Source: Paenibacillus sp. FSL H8-0048
GTDB lineage: Bacteria > Bacillota > Bacilli > Paenibacillales > Paenibacillaceae
Reading direction: 5' to 3'
Length of the DNA: 64,000 bases
NCBI RefSeq assembly: GCF_038002825.1
Contig: NZ_JBBODF010000001.1
Span: 6,324,001 to 6,388,000 of the forward strand
Below are positions 34,433 through 43,602 of this stretch, piece by piece (the first letter of the stretch is position 1; the number at the start of each line of letters is the position of its first letter). The notes below the pieces were generated by a model that was given only the letters and a program-made list of their open reading frames with translations, did not search any database and had not been told where the DNA came from. Position numbers and translations under genes: made by a program.

Positions 34433-37402
34433 ATGATGCTGAAATTCAATACCGCAAGAGCGGCGGCTGCTTCGCCTGAGGATATCCTGAGACAGGCATT
34501 CGCAGACCGGATAGACCAGGGCGGCCGGCTAAGCGCCGTCTTCACGGATTCCCAGTGCACCGGAGCTGTTGGTGTAGCGGGCCTTCCGCTCTGGCTGCCT
34601 GCCATTCAGGAACTGCTGAAGCTCCCGGAAGTGGCAGCGCTGCTGCCGAAGGAAGCTGGCACATCCGCACTGTTCACCGTGAATGATACTGGTACGGCAC
34701 TATCCCTGCATATCCGTCATGCGGGAAGACAGGAGCAGGCAATAGCTATACCGGAGGCGGCTGCAAGCGCGGCGCTGGTACAGCTTCAGGCTGCGCCGGG
34801 CTGGGCTGGTGCCCTTAACGCAGAAGGCGAACATGTCATTGACCTGCGCTCCCCCGTTCCGGGTCCTCACTTCGCGGTCAATCTGCTGCTGGGCAACCGT
34901 CTGGAGTTCCCTCATCCGCTCCAGACTACACCGAAGAGCGTGGTCGACCGCCTTGGCGGGGGCAGCTTCCGTTCCCATGCGGCTACCCAGGTGCTGGCGA
35001 CCCGCTGGGATATGCGCCAGGAGGAGAACGGCTTCCCGGCCAACCGTCAATTCTATCTGTTCGAGGACGGGAAGCAGATCTTCTATTCCGCTGATCCGGG
35101 CGGAGAAGGCATTGAATCGGCGGTCTGCCGCCATTCACAGAATGTAACCATCATCACGTACCGCCTGTCCGGCGGACTTGAGATTACACGCACGATCTTC
35201 ATTCTGCCGCATGCTGAAGGTCTGCCGCTGGCGACCGAGATGCAGCGGGTTACGATTACGAACCATGGAGAGAGCAGCCGCCAGCTTCGTCTGGTGTATA
35301 CGGGCATGTTCGGCTCGGCAGCCCCGGGCGCTCTGTTCGAGGATGTGCTGTATAGCAATGTTATTATGCAAGGCGGCGTATTGCAGGACGCTGATGGTGC
35401 CGTGGCTGCAATCAGCCCTGACTACTACCCGGAAGGCGGGCGTCATGATCTTCGCTTCCACACGATGATTATCCACGGGGAAGACGGACCGGTGCTGCCG
35501 CGCGAATATTGCGTCAGCTACAATGAGTTCGTCGGCACCGGCTCGCTTCACCGCCCATCCGGTGCGCTGAAGCTGAGCAGCATTCTGCACCGCAAGGGCC
35601 CGGGCTTCTTTGCGGTAGCGGGGGAGATTCAGGTTGCTGCCGGAGCCTCTGCAGCGGTTGACCAGCTGACGGGCCTTGTCTCCGACAAGAGCGGTGCTAC
35701 CTGGAGCGATACAGTACTGGAGGAAGAAGTAGGTGCATTGATCGCCCGCTTCACAAGCCGCAGCGCGGCTGAAGAAGCCTTGGTGCAATCCCTGAAGTTC
35801 GTGCGGAATTACTCCAGGTTCCTGCAGGTATCCTCCGGGGACGCGGATTTCGACCAGTTCGTGAACCGCAACCTGCCTTTTCAGGTGCTCTACCAGAGCT
35901 TTGTCTCCCGCTCCTTCTGTCAGACCCAGAAGGGCTACCGGGAGATCGGCTTCCGTGAAATTCAGGATATGTATGCCTCGATGTATTATTTCGTCGGGAT
36001 GGGCCGGGGCGGCCTCGTCAAGAGCCTGCTGAAAGAGTGGACCAGCATGGTATTTGAGCTGGGGTATGCGTATCACAATTTCTTCTGGGTGGGCAAAGAA
36101 CCTGGCAAATGGTCCGATGATGCATTATGGCTGATCCAGGCTGTCTACCGTTATGTCATGCTGACCGGAGATACGGAGTTCCTGGATGAGTCTTGTCCGG
36201 TAGCAGGCACGGATACCGAACGCCCTGTATTCGAGACCCTGAAGGCGATTATTGTCTATTCCGGGCAGATCTCGATCGGACGCCACGGCCTGCCGCTGCT
36301 CGACTTCGCAGACTGGAACGACTGTCTGAAGCTCGATGACACTTATCTGAACGGCCCGGCCAAGGAAGCACTCTACCGGAAGCAGCTGGAGGCCGGCGGT
36401 GTCTTCGGGGATTCGCTGGAGAGTGATTATTCCGAGAGCGTCATGAACGCCTTCCTGCTGAAGGTGGCGGTCGATGAATTGTCCGCCCTGGCCGCCCGCA
36501 AAGGCGAGCAGGCATATGCAGACGAGCTGACGGGCTTCGGAGCCAAGCTGCGCGAACGCATCCAGGAGCATGCCTGGAAGGGAGATTTCTTCGCCCGTGT
36601 GCTGTTCAACCGTTATCCGAACGGAGAATATACGTATCTCGGCGCTGCCGGGGACGGGATGTCCTCCGATCCGGCGAAGGACGGCTCGTACTTTCTGAAT
36701 TCGTTCAGCTGGAGCATTCTGGCTGGCTGTGCGGATGAAGAACAGATTGCGGTAATGCTGGACACAATGAAGGCACATCTGATGACGCCTTACGGCATGA
36801 AGCTGGTCTCTCCGGTGGCGCTGGGCCGGGTATCCACGCACACGGCATCGGATGAATACTTCCCGGGTGACCGTGAGAACGGCGGCGTATTCAAGCATGC
36901 CTGCATGATGGCTGCTGCGGCTATGTTCAAGGGAGCCAAGGAAGTATCCAGCCCGGATCTGGCTGCTGAGCTCTGCCGCCTGGGTTACTGGCTGCTGGAC
37001 CGGATTATGCCGTTCAAGACGATGGATGATCCCTTTGCCGTCTGCGGGAATCCGCGGTTCTGTACCCAATACAACAACAGCGAGACTGGTGAGAACATCG
37101 GTCCGATGCTTAGCGGCACCTCGACCTGGCTCACCCTCTCGCTGATGGAAGCGCTGGGTATTGAATATACGGAGCAGGGCATAGCACTGAGTCCGGTGCT
37201 GCGGGAAGAGCAGACGGAGCTTACCTATACCTTGAAGCTGGGCAGCTCCTCCTACCGGATTCAGGTCCGCAAGCCGGAGGGCTTCCACCGCATGCAGGAC
37301 GGGGCAGCCCGCCTGACGCTGGACGGCCGGGTACTGGAGAACGGCTTGGTACCGGCCGTAGATGACGGCTTCGCCCATGAGGTAGAGCTTATCTTCGCGT
37401 AA
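34433..37402 (+). CDS. GH94 cellodextrin phosphorylase
   Basis: Cytoplasmic enzyme that splits cellodextrins with phosphate, giving glucose 1-phosphate and a shorter chain. The 989-residue length matches cellodextrin phosphorylase (about 985) and exceeds cellobiose phosphorylase (about 810). Highly typical blocks are GGSFRSHAATQVLATRW, ENGFPANRQFYLFEDGKQI, RSFCQTQKGYREIGFREIQ and the catalytic-region D627-W-N-D630. The C-terminal block CTQYNNSETGENIGPMLSG is also typical. There is no signal peptide. ATG at 34433 follows AAGAGGAGA; the ATG at 34436 is equivalent. It pairs logically with the GH9/GH48 cellulases at the start of the window. It ends 9 bp from the convergent regulator. Confidence 0.92.
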   Translation: MMLKFNTARAAAASPEDILRQAFADRIDQGGRLSAVFTDSQCTGAVGVAGLPLWLPAIQELLKLPEVAALLPKEAGTSALFTVNDTGTALSLHIRHAGRQEQAIAIPEAAASAALVQLQAAPGWAGALNAEGEHVIDLRSPVPGPHFAVNLLLGNRLEFPHPLQTTPKSVVDRLGGGSFRSHAATQVLATRWDMRQEENGFPANRQFYLFEDGKQIFYSADPGGEGIESAVCRHSQNVTIITYRLSGGLEITRTIFILPHAEGLPLATEMQRVTITNHGESSRQLRLVYTGMFGSAAPGALFEDVLYSNVIMQGGVLQDADGAVAAISPDYYPEGGRHDLRFHTMIIHGEDGPVLPREYCVSYNEFVGTGSLHRPSGALKLSSILHRKGPGFFAVAGEIQVAAGASAAVDQLTGLVSDKSGATWSDTVLEEEVGALIARFTSRSAAEEALVQSLKFVRNYSRFLQVSSGDADFDQFVNRNLPFQVLYQSFVSRSFCQTQKGYREIGFREIQDMYASMYYFVGMGRGGLVKSLLKEWTSMVFELGYAYHNFFWVGKEPGKWSDDALWLIQAVYRYVMLTGDTEFLDESCPVAGTDTERPVFETLKAIIVYSGQISIGRHGLPLLDFADWNDCLKLDDTYLNGPAKEALYRKQLEAGGVFGDSLESDYSESVMNAFLLKVAVDELSALAARKGEQAYADELTGFGAKLRERIQEHAWKGDFFARVLFNRYPNGEYTYLGAAGDGMSSDPAKDGSYFLNSFSWSILAGCADEEQIAVMLDTMKAHLMTPYGMKLVSPVALGRVSTHTASDEYFPGDRENGGVFKHACMMAAAAMFKGAKEVSSPDLAAELCRLGYWLLDRIMPFKTMDDPFAVCGNPRFCTQYNNSETGENIGPMLSGTSTWLTLSLMEALGIEYTEQGIALSPVLREEQTELTYTLKLGSSSYRIQVRKPEGFHRMQDGAARLTLDGRVLENGLVPAVDDGFAHEVELIFA

Positions 37403-37411
37403 CTGACGGAA

Positions 37412-39019
37412 TTACAGCGCCCGGTCACGGTACTCATGCGGGGTCATCCCCGCATATTCCTTGAAGAGCTTGATGAAATAATGGGCATTGGAGTACCCGA
37501 GCTCCGAGGAAACTTCATAAATTTTGAGCGGCGTATGGATTAGCAGATACGCCGCTTTTTCCATCTTTACCTGACTGATGTAGTCGCTGATCCGCTTGCC
37601 GGTCTCCAGCTTGTACATTTTGGAGAGATACACCGGATGCATCTGGACATGGTCGGCGATGGCCTGTAGCGAGACATAGTGCAGATTGCGGTTGATATAC
37701 TCATGAACCTTGCTGATCAGCACGGTCCGGCTGTTCCGCCGTTCGGAATCTGTATGCTCTCTCAGCAGAAGGATAACCTCCATGGCCCACTCCCGCAGCT
37801 TGTCCGGTGTCTGAAAGGGAGCCTGCTCCAGCAGCGGATTGCCGACAATCTCGCTCAGCAGCTTGTTATTCTTATGAGCGAAGTAATAGAAGGCGGTCTC
37901 CAGGTGCAGACGTGCTTCCTGAATATGCTCCAGTGAACGCTCCGGACTATGGGCCAGCTCCGAGACGATAGCGTTCAGCTTGTCTTCAATACCCTGCCAG
38001 TTGTTCGCTTCGAACATGTGGAACAGCAGCGGAGGCTCATACAGCGGCTGGAGAATCTCCACCGGCTGGGAGCTGCTGTTATCTGTGGTATCGAGATAGA
38101 TGCCGGTCTCGCTGCCGATATGCTGGCGAATCGCGGAGATGGCAGATTGATAGAGAGTGTAGACCTGATCCGGGAAGTCGCCCCAGCCGGTGGTCACCAC
38201 GGACAGGCCGCCTCCCATCAGGGTGTTGACATGATTCTGCAGCTGATAGGCAGCCTGGGCCACCTCATTTCCAGGATTGCCGCCGAGTTCCGAATCCTCC
38301 CTGGGCTGCAGCAGGAATACGAGATAATCATGCACATCCTTGCAGGACCAGATCAGGAACCGGTCCTGGAACAGCTCCTGAGCGATGTTAATGATCGCAT
38401 ATTCGAACAGCAGCATGCTGTGCATATCCTGGCGCCGGAAGAATTCCTCGGGACGGACGACGGCCAGACAGACCGGCAGTCCGGCCCTGAGCGGCAGGTC
38501 GAACTGGTCCAGCCGCTCCTGGAGCTGCGGCCCGGGCAGCTTCCTTCCCTGCAGCAGCTCCCCGAGCAGGCGGTCCCGCAGAATCGGCAGATGCTCGCGG
38601 AAGGTCTGCATCGTCCGCTGGTGGGAGGACCAGGCCTCCCAGTCACTGCGCAGCTTCTCCTGCAGCTTACCGATAACGGCGATCAGCTGATCGTTCGCTA
38701 TCGGCTTTAGCAGATAGGCGCTGGCCTGCTCTTCAATAGCCTTGCGGGCATATTCAAACTCCGCATAGCCGGTCAGCATCACCACCCGGATATGCTTCCA
38801 GCGCTTGCGGATGGCGGCAATCAGCTCGGTGCCGGACAGCTCCGGCATATTGATATCTGTGACTACAATATCGATAGGATAACGCTGGAGCAGCTCCAGC
38901 GCTTCATACCCGGAATAAGCTTTGTGGACCTGTCCGAAGCCCATCTCTGCCCAGGGAATTGAAATGGACAGATCATCGACCACATAAGGTTCATCGTCAA
39001 CCAATAGAATTTGGTGCAT
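37412..39019 (-). CDS. YesN-type response regulator with AraC DNA-binding domain
   Basis: The 535-residue regulator has a receiver domain at residues 1-120 with phospho-acceptor D54 (VVTDINMPELSG) and the switch Lys in YLLKPI. A long central region of unknown fold lies at about 135-420. A C-terminal AraC HTH pair follows, with LQAIADHVQMHPVYLSKMYK and VSSELGYSNAHYFIKLFKEYAGMTPHEYR. It overlaps the kinase gene by 23 bp. Systems of this kind in Paenibacillus regulate carbohydrate uptake and polysaccharide degradation; neighbours here are glucanases and a phosphorylase. Confidence 0.92.
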   Translation of the reverse strand: MHQILLVDDEPYVVDDLSISIPWAEMGFGQVHKAYSGYEALELLQRYPIDIVVTDINMPELSGTELIAAIRKRWKHIRVVMLTGYAEFEYARKAIEEQASAYLLKPIANDQLIAVIGKLQEKLRSDWEAWSSHQRTMQTFREHLPILRDRLLGELLQGRKLPGPQLQERLDQFDLPLRAGLPVCLAVVRPEEFFRRQDMHSMLLFEYAIINIAQELFQDRFLIWSCKDVHDYLVFLLQPREDSELGGNPGNEVAQAAYQLQNHVNTLMGGGLSVVTTGWGDFPDQVYTLYQSAISAIRQHIGSETGIYLDTTDNSSSQPVEILQPLYEPPLLFHMFEANNWQGIEDKLNAIVSELAHSPERSLEHIQEARLHLETAFYYFAHKNNKLLSEIVGNPLLEQAPFQTPDKLREWAMEVILLLREHTDSERRNSRTVLISKVHEYINRNLHYVSLQAIADHVQMHPVYLSKMYKLETGKRISDYISQVKMEKAAYLLIHTPLKIYEVSSELGYSNAHYFIKLFKEYAGMTPHEYRDRAL

Positions 39020-40745
39020 CAGGTTCCTCTTTCTTCTCCATACGGAGAGTTGTTATTAGACCGCCTTCAGGTGAAGGGGAAATTATCAGGCCGGATGCCT
39101 CGCCGTAATGTAATTTGAGACGCTGCTGGACATTCCATAGCCCGCAGCCTCCATCCTCACGCGTGGTTTCGTTGATACGCACCTGAAGTGCTGCAATAGC
39201 TTCCTCTGTCATACCGGCACCGTTGTCCTCTACGGTAATGAGAATGGCTTCCCGGGTATGGCGGCCGGTGATCCGGATGGAGCCGGGGCCGATTTTTCGC
39301 TCAATGCCATGAATTATACTGTTCTCTACCAGAGGCTGAATCAGCAGCCGCGGAATGTGCAGGTCCAGCAGCCCGCTCTCCATATCGACCTCGTAGCGTA
39401 TACGCTGCTTCCGCAGGTTCTGGATCTTCAGGTAAGTCTCCAGCAGCTTCAGCTCATCCTGAAGGGTGGTGAGGGAATGATCAACCCTGGTAATATAGCG
39501 GTAATATTCGCCCAGACTGAGTGCCATGGCCTCGACAGACTCTGTATCTCCTATAGCGGCCTTGCTCTTGATGAAGAACAGGCAGTTGTACAGGAAATGC
39601 GGATTGATCTGTGATTGAAGCTGCTTCAGATGGGCATCCTTGGCCCGGAGCTGCTCCAGATAGACCTGCTCGATCAGTGACTGAATCTTCTCGGCCATGT
39701 CATTGAATTCCTCATTAAGCAGCGTGAACTCCGGATTGGTCCGGGTATGGATACGTGTAGACCAGCGGCCTTCCTTCATCCGGTTCAGTGAACGCAGCAG
39801 CAGGCTCACCGGACGCTGCACTTGGCGGTAGAGCTGCAAGGAGAATAGCAGGCTCATCACCAGCAGGATGGCCGAGCCTGTCAGAAAGGAAGAGCGGCTG
39901 CTGCGGATTGGCTCAAGAATCTCCTTCAGCGGTGAATAATGCACGACGTGCCAGTCGATGGCCGAGGAGGGCACCGAGCTGACCAGGAAGCTGCCCTGCG
40001 TAAGGTCGAAGATGTCGGAGGTACTCTTCCCGGCTGTGATATTCAGTGCCGCAGTGACCTGCTCCGCCATCTGCCGGTCCGAACTCCGCGAGAGGATGAC
40101 CCCGAATGACGGATGGTACAAGAAGGTGTCCCCCGTGTTCCGCGACTGGTAGGCATCGAACATCCGTTCAATATTGGAGACCGGCAGATACATGGACATC
40201 AGCAGCTGCGCCTCGCGCGGCCGGCTTGCTGCCTGGGCGGGGTCCGACAGGAGCAGCCGGAAGCCTGCCTCCGCGCCGGCCCTGTCCGCCGAGATATACT
40301 CCCAGCCTGCCGGAAGCGGTTTGTGCAGGACTGAGACATCGAAGGACAGCGAGGAATCCGAGCCCAAGGTCTCTCCGCTGAAGGGCTTGTACAAGACAAT
40401 CCGGTTCTCCCACGTACTGGAGCTGGTCTGGAGGGACAGCTTCTCGAGCACCGTCATAATCGTCTGGGCGGGATCAATAAGATGGCCCAGCTGCGTAATC
40501 TGCTCATAATCGCGGATGGTGGGATCTCTTTGCAGCGCATACATGCTGCCCGCGAGCTGGTTGATGTTGTTATCCATCTGCTGGGTCAGGAATTCCAGAT
40601 GATTAAGGTCGGTGATTTTGATCTGACTGGTAATGACTCCGACATCCTTACGGTAGGACATTCCGTAGAACAAGAGTGTGGCAGCAATCAGCGAGAGCAG
40701 GATTGCCACCATTTTAAGGAACAGGTTGGGACGAAATGCCACCAT
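38997..40745 (-). CDS. YesM-type sensor histidine kinase
   Basis: The ~582-residue membrane kinase has an N-terminal membrane segment, an extracellular sensor of about 250 residues, a second membrane segment near residue 290, a HAMP domain and the His_kinase region. The phosphorylated histidine lies in SQINPHFLYNCLFF, and the ATPase motifs are VENSIIHGIE and EDNGAGM. The chosen ATG at 40745 has AAAGGATGATC upstream; an in-frame TTG at 40763 has no such site. It is divergent from the binding-protein gene, with 84 bp between them, so it may share a regulatory region with it. Confidence 0.9.
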   Translation of the reverse strand: MVAFRPNLFLKMVAILLSLIAATLLFYGMSYRKDVGVITSQIKITDLNHLEFLTQQMDNNINQLAGSMYALQRDPTIRDYEQITQLGHLIDPAQTIMTVLEKLSLQTSSSTWENRIVLYKPFSGETLGSDSSLSFDVSVLHKPLPAGWEYISADRAGAEAGFRLLLSDPAQAASRPREAQLLMSMYLPVSNIERMFDAYQSRNTGDTFLYHPSFGVILSRSSDRQMAEQVTAALNITAGKSTSDIFDLTQGSFLVSSVPSSAIDWHVVHYSPLKEILEPIRSSRSSFLTGSAILLVMSLLFSLQLYRQVQRPVSLLLRSLNRMKEGRWSTRIHTRTNPEFTLLNEEFNDMAEKIQSLIEQVYLEQLRAKDAHLKQLQSQINPHFLYNCLFFIKSKAAIGDTESVEAMALSLGEYYRYITRVDHSLTTLQDELKLLETYLKIQNLRKQRIRYEVDMESGLLDLHIPRLLIQPLVENSIIHGIERKIGPGSIRITGRHTREAILITVEDNGAGMTEEAIAALQVRINETTREDGGCGLWNVQQRLKLHYGEASGLIISPSPEGGLITTLRMEKKEEPDAPNSIG

Positions 40746-40829
40746 AAAGATCATCCTTTTCAAGACATTTGCTGTAATATGGAGAAGTGTATCATAAGAA
40801 TATGAACTCTACGAAAAGAAGGTGGTTTC

Positions 40830-42410
40830 ATGAAAGTCCGTTCCCCGCTGTTGCTGCTGCTCCTGATCCTGTCAGGCTGCTCCTGGCACAGCACCGAATA
40901 TAGTCAGCCGCCGTCTTCACCGCAGAGTACAACCCCTCACTTCGATGTTAAGGAAGGCAAATATGATCCTCCGGTAGACCTGTATACGGTCGGCTCCGTG
41001 AACCCCAATCTCAATTTCATCAAAGGGGAGAGCCTGGAGCACAACGTACATACAGCCTGGGCCGAGAAGCGGCTTGGCATCCGTATCCGTTATCTATGGA
41101 CAATCTCCGGCACCTCAGAGACCTACGCCAACAAGCTGAGGCTGGAGCTGGCCAAAGGCAATATGCCCGACATCGTAACGACCAGAGATGCCGATATTAT
41201 CCAGGAGCTGATTGATTCAGGGCAATTCATGGAAGTCGGCGACCTGTTCGAACAGCATGCGTCCGAGGTGTGGAAGAAGGCTGTTGCCGAGGATGCTTCG
41301 GCATGGGACCCCTTCGTGCGCGGCGCGCACAGGTACGCTATTCCCATTATGGATTATGAATATAACTCCGATCCGCTGCTCTGGGTCCGCCAGGATTGGC
41401 TGGACAAGCTTCATCTGAAAGCACCAAAGACCCTGGATGAGCTGGAGCAGGTCATGGATGCCTTCGTCAACCGGGACCCGGACGGCAACGGGATCAAGGA
41501 TACCTACGGTCTGTCGGCCGGATTCCGCAACGGCCCCAGTACCTGGATGGGAGACAGCAGCTGGGTGTTCGGCGCCTATGGAACGGTTCCTGAGCAGTGG
41601 AACCGCCGGAGTGACGGCACCCTGGAGTACGGCTCCGTCCAGCCCGAGGCAAGGAAGGCTGTCCAGCTCATGAAGCAATGGGTACAGCGCGGTTATTTGA
41701 GCGCTGACAGTGCCTGGCTGGATGAAGAGGGAGCGGCGAACCAGTTCATCTCCGGCAAGGCGGGTATCATTGCCGGACCCTACTGGATGGGTGGCTGGCC
41801 CCTGTCCTCCTTGGCCAAGAGTGACGCCAAGGCGCGTGTCCGGGCAATTGCCATCCCTTCAGGACCGGGCGGCCTCACTATGAGAAGAGGGACCCTGCCT
41901 GTTAACGGTGCCATTCTGATCAATAAGAAGATGAAGCACCCTGAGATCTTTTTTACGTATCAGAATTATTTGTTCGATTCATATGCTACCTCGACTGGTG
42001 AATTCGCTCATGGTCTTGCAGAGGGCTATGACTTTACCATGGCGGGCGGCCAGCCGAGCGCACAGTCTCCGGCGCTGCCGCTGGGCGGCATCCGCGTAGC
42101 CTCGTACACGCTAACCTTCGACGGGGCCCGGATTCCCTCCGGCGTCATCCGGGAGATCCCGAAGGACATTGCTCCTGTGCTGCTGGGCCAGAAGGAGGCT
42201 TCCCGCAAGGAGCAGTTCACGGGACCGCCGACAGCGACGATGCAGCGCGACGGCGAGCTGCTGAAGAAGCTGGAGCAGAAAAGCTTCATCAAAATCATCT
42301 TCGCGGACAGCCCGCTTGAAGAATTCGACGAATTCGTGCACAAGTGGAACACCTACGGCGGGCTTACTGAAACCCTGGAGGTCAATGCCTGGGACCGCAG
42401 CAGCCGCTAG
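40830..42410 (+). CDS. Orphan ABC oligosaccharide-binding lipoprotein (LplA/LipO type)
   Basis: Family 1 solute-binding lipoprotein, 526 residues, with lipobox LILSGC (C17), a fold with DIVTTRDADIIQELIDSGQ, a calcium-loop-like NRDPDGNGIKDTYGL and MDYEYNSDPLLWVRQDWL. ATG at 40830 follows GAAGGTGG. Such proteins normally come with two permeases; none is present within this window beside it. It may borrow another transporter or serve as the ligand-binding partner of the adjacent sensor kinase. Likely ligands are beta-gluco-oligosaccharides, judged from neighbours. Confidence 0.85.
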   Translation: MKVRSPLLLLLLILSGCSWHSTEYSQPPSSPQSTTPHFDVKEGKYDPPVDLYTVGSVNPNLNFIKGESLEHNVHTAWAEKRLGIRIRYLWTISGTSETYANKLRLELAKGNMPDIVTTRDADIIQELIDSGQFMEVGDLFEQHASEVWKKAVAEDASAWDPFVRGAHRYAIPIMDYEYNSDPLLWVRQDWLDKLHLKAPKTLDELEQVMDAFVNRDPDGNGIKDTYGLSAGFRNGPSTWMGDSSWVFGAYGTVPEQWNRRSDGTLEYGSVQPEARKAVQLMKQWVQRGYLSADSAWLDEEGAANQFISGKAGIIAGPYWMGGWPLSSLAKSDAKARVRAIAIPSGPGGLTMRRGTLPVNGAILINKKMKHPEIFFTYQNYLFDSYATSTGEFAHGLAEGYDFTMAGGQPSAQSPALPLGGIRVASYTLTFDGARIPSGVIREIPKDIAPVLLGQKEASRKEQFTGPPTATMQRDGELLKKLEQKSFIKIIFADSPLEEFDEFVHKWNTYGGLTETLEVNAWDRSSR

Positions 42411-42420
42411 TTGCCGCAGG

Positions 42421-42457
42421 GACAAGAAACCGCCTCAATAAAAGGCGGTTTCTTGTC
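42421..42457. terminator. Strong hairpin after the binding-protein gene
   Basis: The perfect 15-bp arms GACAAGAAACCGCCT and AGGCGGTTTCTTGTC have a 7-nt loop. The built-in AGAAA/TTTCT stretches give short T runs on both strands. Confidence 0.7.
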
Positions 42458-42548
42458 GTAGATACACATGGGGCTCCTGCTAACGTACCAGGCGGCCCCA
42501 ATAATTCTGTTCCCCCTGTGCTGCATTCTTCTATATATCGTACAGAAG

Positions 42549-42564
42549 GGCGGCTGCAGCCGCC
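42549..42564. repeat. Perfect 16-bp palindrome
   Basis: GGCGGCTGCAGCCGCC lies between the binding-protein terminator and the lichenase terminator. Its role is unknown; it may be a vestige of a terminator stem or a protein-binding site. Confidence 0.6.
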
Positions 42565-42625
42565 ATAACAATGTGGCGATTGGAATAACAAATATTGAAG
42601 ATAATCCGCTATGATCCGCATTGAC

Positions 42626-42667
42626 AAAAGGACCCCGGCGGATGCCGCTTGCGCATCGCCGGGGTCC
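42626..42667 (-). terminator. Terminator of the lichenase gene
   Basis: GGACCCCGGCG and CGCCGGGGTCC form a long stem with GATGC/GCATC inside and one bulged base. On the minus strand it is followed by CTTTTG. Confidence 0.8.
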
Positions 42668-42683
42668 ATCACCTGCCTGCAAG

Positions 42684-43409
42684 TTAGTTGCCTGTGAATT
42701 TCAGCCAATCGTAATAGGCGTATAGCGGGTTCGCCCCGTTATAGGAACCGAGCCAGGAATCTACTCCCGTTCCGTTCCAGAGGTTCATCATGATTTTACC
42801 GGGCCGGGAGGGGATGTTGCTGGTGGCCGTATGCTTCAAGACCCCGTCTACATACCATTTAATATAACCCGGCTGCCAGTCGAAGGCGTACGTGTGGTAG
42901 CTCTGGGAAGCATCAAAGCCAAGATTGACAATCTTCTCATGGCCGCCAACGCCATTGGTGTAATAGTTGAACTGGACCTTGGTGGTGTCCTTGCCGAGGA
43001 ACTCAATATCGATCTCATCCCAAGGCGTCCCGTCTGAAGGCCCGGTGTAGGTGAAGAAGGAGGAGACGATCCCGCTGTTCTTGGCCGGCTTCATGCTGAC
43101 CTCATATTTGCCGTAGCCGTACTTGTAGACAGAGCGGTATTCCGCGCCGTCAAATTTATTATTGCTGGGACTGGTCAGGGCCAGACGAAGCTGTCCGCCG
43201 CTGGTGAATGAGATGTTATTCGCACGCCAGGTACAGTTGAACATGGAGCCATTCGAGTATCCGTCTGCTTTTTGCCAGGTTGCGGGGTTGAAGTAAGTCA
43301 GAGGCTCATCAAAGACGGTGGCCGCCGAAACGGACGGAGCTCCTGTCAGCAGACCGGCAAGCAGCAGGGTCATTCCTGCACCGAATAACTTGTGTAGCTT
43401 TCTCCTCAT
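42684..43409 (-). CDS. GH16 lichenase (endo-beta-1,3-1,4-glucanase)
   Basis: Secreted enzyme that cuts beta-1,4 bonds next to beta-1,3 bonds in barley glucan and lichenan. The 241-residue protein has a signal peptide (1-29) and the catalytic DEIDIEFLG with E132, D134 and E136. The lichenase signature [12 protein letters not shown] and [14 protein letters not shown] are present. The ATG at 43409 is chosen because GAGGAGGG lies just upstream; an ATG at 43427 contains that site inside its own reading frame. A strong inverted repeat sits 18-40 bp upstream of the start codon and is a likely operator. Confidence 0.94.
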   Translation of the reverse strand: MRRKLHKLFGAGMTLLLAGLLTGAPSVSAATVFDEPLTYFNPATWQKADGYSNGSMFNCTWRANNISFTSGGQLRLALTSPSNNKFDGAEYRSVYKYGYGKYEVSMKPAKNSGIVSSFFTYTGPSDGTPWDEIDIEFLGKDTTKVQFNYYTNGVGGHEKIVNLGFDASQSYHTYAFDWQPGYIKWYVDGVLKHTATSNIPSRPGKIMMNLWNGTGVDSWLGSYNGANPLYAYYDWLKFTGN

Positions 43410-43426
43410 ATACAATACCCTCCTCA

Positions 43427-43449
43427 ATAATGTAAGCGTTTTACATTAT
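43427..43449. promoter_or_regulatory. Candidate operator of the lichenase gene
   Basis: Perfect 9-bp arms ATAATGTAA and TTACATTAT flank GCGTT. The core TGTAAGCGTTTTACA resembles LacI/CcpA-family operators, but it is one base longer than a canonical cre site. It lies directly upstream of the ribosome-binding site, so a bound repressor would block transcription or elongation. Confidence 0.65.
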
Positions 43450-43602
43450 GATTGTAGCGAACCTTGAACCCCGGCACTATACCAACCTGCGAACTAAAAT
43501 AACAAAAAACCAATTTTTTGCAGAGCAGAGTATTTCATTCCCCTCCCACACATACTAATAGGGCATGATGGTTAAGGGCTGTACACGTTCAGGAGGGAGA
43601 TT

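Noticed and set aside
34433-37402. GH161 beta-1,3-glucan phosphorylase, suggested by the neighbouring laminarinase
   Set aside because: Length near 989 and blocks such as GGSFRSHAATQVLATRW and ADWNDCLKLD match GH94 cellodextrin phosphorylase as I remember it.
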